From NCBI GenBank assembly GCA_902469555.1, contig CABRDB010000019.1, forward strand, positions 1-17,237: DNA of 17,237 nucleotides, written 5' to 3'. The notes beneath the pieces are model-generated. The model was not told the origin of the DNA and searched no databases. It was given only the letters and a program-made list of their open reading frames with translations. Each line of letters begins with the position of its first letter. The stretch's first letter is position 1. This stretch comes from an uncultured Collinsella sp. GTDB lineage: Bacteria; Actinomycetota; Coriobacteriia; Coriobacteriales; Coriobacteriaceae. Shown here piece after piece: positions 13,894 through 17,237 of this stretch. Both the position numbers and the translations under genes were made by a program.

Positions 13894-14826
13894 TTACTGA
13901 CGATCGAGCTTGCGGACAGCAACGCGCTTGCTGTACTCGTCGACGTGACCGAAGTCGCCGATGCCGACGGACTCGGCAACGTTGGCGCCGGTGGCCATAG
14001 CGAGCTTCATGGCCTCCTCGACGTTGTCGCGATCCCTGTACCACTTGTGCAGGAACGCAGCGAGGGTGCAGTCGCCGGCGCAGACAGAAGAAACCAGCTT
14101 GATGTTGAACTCACGCTTGGCGTACCAAATATCCTCGCCGTTGGAGAAGTAAGCGTCGCCGCGGCTACCACGGGTGAGCAGCACGTTCTGAACGCCAGCG
14201 TCGTGAGCCATCTTCATGGCAACGCGGACCTCGTCGTCGGTGTCGACCGGCACGCCGAAGATGGCCTTCATCTCGTGATGGTTCGGCTTGATGAGCAGCG
14301 GCTTCTTGTGAGCGAGCTCCTTGAGCTTGTCGGAGGACAGGTCCAGGACGACGTCGGCGCCACGAGCCTGAGCGTGCTCCATGACCTGAGCCAGGAAGTC
14401 GGGCGTAGCTTTGGGAGGCACGGAGCCGGAAACGATCAGGCACTCGAGATCGCCCGCGGTGTCCAGGATGTTGTAGAGCTCCTCCTGGTGCTGCGGCGTA
14501 ATAGGAGCACCCGGGTTCAGGATGCCGTACTCGTGCTGGCCATCGTTGACGTAGGTGTTAATGCGCGTGATACCGTCGGTCCAGACCGGGCGGCAGAGGC
14601 AACCCAGGTTCATGACCTCCTCGACGATGAACTTGCCCGTGAAGCCAGCGAAGAAGCCGAGCGCGACGGTGTCGACGCCCATCTTCTTAAAGGCGAAGGA
14701 CACGTCGAGGCCCTTGCCGTTAGCCGTGTAGCTGGCCGAGCCGGTGCGGACGTTCTCGTCGGGCTCGAGCGGAGAGCTCGAAACCGTCATGTCGACAGCC
14801 GGGTTAGCGGTTAGCGTGTAGAACAT
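13894..14826 (-). CDS. PfkB-family hexose phosphate kinase, 1-phosphofructokinase paralogue
   Basis: This 310-aa kinase is a paralogue of the downstream fruK, with roughly half its residues alike by eye. It starts MFYTLTANPAVDM and has ANGKGLDVSFAF, LGFFAGFTGKFI, WTDGITRINTYV, LIVSGSVPP and LIKPNHHEMKAIFG, then SSVCAGDCTLAAFL with the catalytic Asp in AGD. As in fruK, Cys replaces the first Gly of GAGD. Unlike fruK, the segment before the last domain reads LLTRGSRGDAYFSNG in place of LLTLGGAGAYFSNG, one residue longer and altered at the nucleotide-contact glycines. It may therefore use a different phosphosugar, such as tagatose 6-phosphate, or have a changed activity. Its start (ATG 14826) has GGGGG 9 bases upstream. 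It follows ptsI by 74 bases and ends at a strong terminator, so it is likely expressed with the PTS. Confidence 0.87.
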   Translation of the reverse strand: MFYTLTANPAVDMTVSSSPLEPDENVRTGSASYTANGKGLDVSFAFKKMGVDTVALGFFAGFTGKFIVEEVMNLGCLCRPVWTDGITRINTYVNDGQHEYGILNPGAPITPQHQEELYNILDTAGDLECLIVSGSVPPKATPDFLAQVMEHAQARGADVVLDLSSDKLKELAHKKPLLIKPNHHEMKAIFGVPVDTDDEVRVAMKMAHDAGVQNVLLTRGSRGDAYFSNGEDIWYAKREFNIKLVSSVCAGDCTLAAFLHKWYRDRDNVEEAMKLAMATGANVAESVGIGDFGHVDEYSKRVAVRKLDRQ

Positions 14827-14827
14827 T

Positions 14828-14883
14828 TACAGTACCCCCTGTATATGTGAGGGCCGCGTGGCCGGCCCATTCCAACCACGCGG
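14828..14883 (-). other. Two hairpins in the ptsI to PfkB-kinase spacer, one around the ribosome-binding site
   Basis: On the minus strand CCGCGTGG (14883-14876) pairs exactly with CCACGCGG (14861-14854) across 14 bases, without a U-run. Further on, TACAG (14843-14839) and CTGTA (14832-14828) form a five-pair stem whose loop, GGGGTA, presents the Shine-Dalgarno just before the start codon. This suggests translational or stability control of the kinase relative to ptsI. Confidence 0.55.
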
Positions 14884-14900
14884 TTACCTCTGATACCAAA

Positions 14901-16604
14901 TTAGCGAGCTGCGGACTCGAGCAGTGCCTTGACCTCGGCGGCGGTGTTGCAGGCGAGTGCCTTCTCGGCGAGCTCGTCGCACTCGGCCTTGGTCCACTGG
15001 CTGATGGTCTTGCGGGCGCGCAGGATCGACGGAGCGCTCATCGAGAACTCCTCCAGGCCCCAGCTGATCAGCAGCGGCTCGAGCAGCGGATCGGCAGCGG
15101 CCTCGCCGCACATACCGACCATGATGCCGGCCTTCACGCCGCTCTCGATGATGTTCTTGAGCGAGCGGAGCACGGCGGGATAGTAAACCTGGTACAGGTT
15201 GGAGATGGTGTCGTTACCACGGTCGGCGCACATGGTGTAGCCGATCAGGTCGTTGGTGCCGATGGAGAAGAAGTCGGCGACCTCGGCAAGACGGTCTGCG
15301 AGCAGCGAAGCGGCGGGCGTCTCGACCATGATGCCGACCTCGATGTTCTCGTTGAACTTGCGACCCTCTTCGGTCAGCTCGGCCTTGCACTGCTCGACGA
15401 GCTCCTTGACAGCCAAGACCTCCTCGACGCAGGTGACGAGTGGGATCATGATCTTGACGTCACCGAAGGCGCTAGCGCGCAGCAGAGCGCGGAGCTGGAC
15501 CTTGTACTGGTCGGGATTGGCCAGGCAGTAACGCACGGCGCGGAAGCCCATGAAGGGGTTGTCTTCCTTGACCATATGCAGATACGGAATCTCCTTGTCG
15601 CCACCCACATCGAGCGTGCGGATGATGACCGGAGCACCCTTGAGCGCGCTGGCGACCTTACGGTAGGCGTTGAACTGCTCCTCCTCGGAAGGAAGCTCAG
15701 CAGAGTCCATGAACAGGAACTCGGAGCGGAACAGACCGATGGCCTCGGCGTCGTGATCGAGCGCGTTGGGCACGTCATCGGGGTTACCGATGTTGCAGGC
15801 GATGATCTTCTTGATGCCATCGGCAGTCACGGACGGCTTGCCACGGAAGGCCTCGAGGGCCGCCTTCTCGGCAGCGAAGGCCTCGGCCTTGGCGGTATAG
15901 GCAGCGAGCGTCTCCTCGTCGGGATCGGCCTCGACGATACCCTTGCCACCGTCGACGACAACGGTCATACCGTTGCGCAGCGCGGTGCAGCTGTTGGAAA
16001 CCGAAAGGACAGCCGGGATCTCGAGGGCGCGCGCGATGATCGCGGAGTGCGACGTGCGGCCACCGGTCTCGGTGACGATGCCGGCAACGTGGGCCTTATC
16101 GATCGTGGCGGTCATGGACGGCGTGAGGTCGTGCACGACAACGACGGTGTTCTCGGGCAGGACGGAAAGGTCGACGACCTCCTTGCCCAGCAGCTCGGCC
16201 AGAATACCGGTGCGGATGTCGGCAATGTCGGCCGCGCGCAGACGGAACATCTCGTCGTCCATGGACAGGAACATGTTCTCAAACATGGTCGAGGTGTCCA
16301 TGAGCGCCTGCTCGGCGCAGGTACCGCCGTCAATGGCGGCGTTGATGGCGTCAGTCATGCCCGGGTCCTGAGCCAGGACAATGTGTCCGCTCATGATCTC
16401 GGCCTCGGCCTCGCCCACCGTCTCCTTCATATGGTCGGCCTGAGCCTGGGTCTTCTCGCAGAAGACCGAAAGAGCGGACTGATAGCGCTCCTTCTCTGCT
16501 GCCGAATCAGCAACCTCGTGCGGCTCAAACGTCAAGTCGGGATCGACGGCGACCATGACGGTGCCGATACCGATGCCCTCGGAAGCGTTGACTCCCTGAT
16601 ACAT
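14901..16604 (-). CDS. ptsI: PTS Enzyme I, phosphoenolpyruvate-protein phosphotransferase
   Basis: Enzyme I takes phosphate from phosphoenolpyruvate and passes it to HPr, the first step for all PTS sugars, in the cytoplasm. The product is 567 aa, the normal size. The N-terminus is MYQGVNASEGIGIG. The phosphohistidine is H186 in TETGGRTSHSAIIARAL. The PEP-binding barrel shows LFRSEFLFMD, PVIIRTLDVGGDKEIPY, NPFMGFRAVRYCL, VGIMVETPAAS and FFSIGTNDLIGYTMCADRGN, and the catalytic Cys is in VGMCGEAAADP. In the second signature, Ile-Gly stands where many Enzymes I have Thr-Gln. ATG 16604 fits the family N-terminus and has AGAGG 7 bases upstream; ATG 16610 would add two residues. It is the second gene after ptsH, with a structured 133-base spacer. 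Confidence 0.96.
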   Translation of the reverse strand: MYQGVNASEGIGIGTVMVAVDPDLTFEPHEVADSAAEKERYQSALSVFCEKTQAQADHMKETVGEAEAEIMSGHIVLAQDPGMTDAINAAIDGGTCAEQALMDTSTMFENMFLSMDDEMFRLRAADIADIRTGILAELLGKEVVDLSVLPENTVVVVHDLTPSMTATIDKAHVAGIVTETGGRTSHSAIIARALEIPAVLSVSNSCTALRNGMTVVVDGGKGIVEADPDEETLAAYTAKAEAFAAEKAALEAFRGKPSVTADGIKKIIACNIGNPDDVPNALDHDAEAIGLFRSEFLFMDSAELPSEEEQFNAYRKVASALKGAPVIIRTLDVGGDKEIPYLHMVKEDNPFMGFRAVRYCLANPDQYKVQLRALLRASAFGDVKIMIPLVTCVEEVLAVKELVEQCKAELTEEGRKFNENIEVGIMVETPAASLLADRLAEVADFFSIGTNDLIGYTMCADRGNDTISNLYQVYYPAVLRSLKNIIESGVKAGIMVGMCGEAAADPLLEPLLISWGLEEFSMSAPSILRARKTISQWTKAECDELAEKALACNTAAEVKALLESAAR

Positions 16605-16621
16605 TCCCATTCCTCTCTCCG

Positions 16622-16657
16622 TGTCATGTGATAAAGCGTTTTGCCATATCCATGACA
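16622..16657 (-). promoter_or_regulatory. Inverted repeat just before the ptsI ribosome-binding site
   Basis: On the minus strand TGTCATG-GATA (16657-16647) pairs with TATC-A-CATGACA (16633-16622), eleven pairs with one bulged A. The right arm ends 17 bases before the ptsI start. It could be an RNA hairpin or a protein-binding site. TTGTCA with TTTATC at 17 bases is a weak internal promoter candidate here. Confidence 0.45.
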
Positions 16658-16692
16658 AAAGAGCGCAGCTACCTTACAACAGGTCACTGCGC
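16657..16692 (-). terminator. Intergenic attenuator between ptsH and ptsI
   Basis: On the minus strand GCGCAG (16692-16687) plus ACCT pairs with AGGT plus CTGCGC (16668-16663), with a two-base internal mismatch, followed by TCTTTTG. Partial termination here would make HPr more abundant than Enzyme I. It lies 45 bases after the ptsH stop. Confidence 0.65.
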
Positions 16693-16737
16693 CCCCAAAT
16701 ATGAACTTAGTTGTTCAACATGCGACCCGTTTGAGTT

Positions 16738-17001
16738 CTACTCGCCAAGACCGCTCTTGATGAGCTCGATGGCAGCAGCCAGAGCCTCGGCCTCGTCGGC
16801 GCCGTCGCACTTGACCTCGACCTCAGTACCGCAGGGGATACCAGCAGCCATGAGGGCCATCGGGGACTTGCCGTTGACCTCCTTCTCGGGGGTGACGACC
16901 GTCACGTCACAGGCGTACTTGCCCATGGTGGAGGCGAACAGACCAGCCGGACGCATGTGCAGACCCTGAGGATTAACGAGGGTAGCCTTCTCAGAAACCA
17001 T
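16738..17001 (-). CDS. ptsH: PTS phosphocarrier protein HPr
   Basis: HPr carries phosphate from Enzyme I to the sugar-specific PTS proteins. It is 87 aa, the standard length. The active site is H15 in PQGLHMRPAG, with R17 conserved. S46 in VNGKSPMALM is at the position of the regulatory serine phosphorylated by HPr kinase in Firmicutes, but whether such a kinase exists here cannot be told. The C-terminal half (GTEVEVKCDGADEAEALAAAIELIKSGLGE) is typical. ATG 17001 has AAAGGAG at ideal distance; the upstream in-frame extension is leader sequence. It is the first gene of the ptsH-ptsI-PfkB kinase transcript. Confidence 0.96.
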   Translation of the reverse strand: MVSEKATLVNPQGLHMRPAGLFASTMGKYACDVTVVTPEKEVNGKSPMALMAAGIPCGTEVEVKCDGADEAEALAAAIELIKSGLGE

Positions 17002-17068
17002 AGTTGACTCCTTTTTGTGTTTAACCCCTGTCATGCATGTGGCAGGAGTCAGATTCACGACGTTGTTT

Positions 17069-17108
17069 ATATTAACTCACATCAAACGGTTTTTCATTGT
17101 GTTTCACA
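17069..17108 (-). promoter_or_regulatory. ptsH promoter with adjacent palindrome
   Basis: On the minus strand TAATAT (17074-17069) is a good -10 box and ATGAAA (17097-17092), 17 bases upstream, matches four of six -35 positions. The perfect palindrome TGTG-TTT-CACA (17098-17108) lies directly upstream of the -35, where an activator or repressor could bind. The leader from there to ptsH is about 60 bases. Confidence 0.5.
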
Positions 17109-17185
17109 CGAATTGTTGGACAGATGTCGTATCCCTGCGCTCGCCCGCCGGGCGGGGCGGTTAAGTTTGCTGCTCTACAGTCCTG

Positions 17186-17222
17186 CGCAAGACGGAAAGC
17201 ACATTAAGTGCTTTCCTTTGCG
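17186..17222. terminator. Strong hairpin at the window edge
   Basis: GGAAAGCAC (17194-17202) pairs exactly with GTGCTTTCC (17208-17216) around ATTAA. An outer stem, CGCAA (17186-17190) with TTGCG (17218-17222), extends it. It may be the terminator of a gene beyond the right edge. The 77 bases between it and the ptsH promoter palindrome hold a GC-rich run but no gene. Confidence 0.5.
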
Positions 17223-17237
17223 TGCGGAACTCGCGAC

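Noticed and set aside
12745..14814. Long plus-strand frames opposite the two PfkB kinases
   Set aside because: Two mirror frames (329 and 289 residues) resemble each other only because the genes beneath them are paralogues.
14847..16631. 594-residue open frame on the plus strand
   Set aside because: It is the exact antisense of ptsI; GC-rich codon bias keeps the opposite strand open. Its translation is low-complexity and shows no domain, and ptsI is certain.

Overview
The window looks like a chromosomal stretch from a high-GC, Gram-positive gut actinobacterium of the class Coriobacteriia, with Collinsella the closest guess. The basis is GC-rich coding sequence with long antisense open frames, Shine-Dalgarno-led starts, lipoproteins with lipoboxes, anaerobic (cbi-type) cobalamin genes, and a tRNA-Glu(CTC) with an encoded CCA. 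The genus is inferred from gene content and style, not from a database search.

Region 1 (1-6981) is a cobalamin/tetrapyrrole-metal locus with two divergent transcripts. Leftwards run cbiF and the start of cbiD, the C11- and C1-methylation steps of the early-cobalt-insertion pathway. Rightwards, a good sigma-70-type promoter leads into a cobalamin riboswitch. A run just after its B12 box is complementary to the Shine-Dalgarno sequence of the first gene. The operon holds a CbiK-family chelatase with a twin-arginine/lipoprotein signal, a small lipoprotein, a BtuF/FecB-like binding lipoprotein, a FecCD-type permease and an ATPase with an extra C-terminal domain. The small lipoprotein and the N-terminus of the binding protein appear to share a beta-rich domain resembling NEAT. 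Together these suggest capture, metal loading and import of a corrinoid or related tetrapyrrole at the cell surface.

Region 2 (6982-10970) holds a radical SAM enzyme of unknown function (+), a TetR regulator (-) convergent with it, and a UPF0104/LPG-synthase-like multipass membrane protein (-). The promoter regions of the radical SAM gene and of tetR carry matching inverted repeats that look like one TetR operator. A 19-base motif lies in opposite orientations on either side of the radical SAM gene, and the downstream copy forms part of a 71-base inverted-repeat element.

Region 3 (10978-17237, all -) is housekeeping and sugar metabolism: tRNA-Glu(CTC), CCA-adding enzyme, two 1-phosphofructokinase-type PfkB kinases, and the general PTS proteins Enzyme I and HPr. 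Transcription runs ptsH, ptsI, PfkB paralogue, terminator, fruK, terminator, cca, tRNA. Structured spacers separate ptsH from ptsI and ptsI from the PfkB paralogue. Both kinases carry Cys in place of the first Gly of the GAGD catalytic motif.
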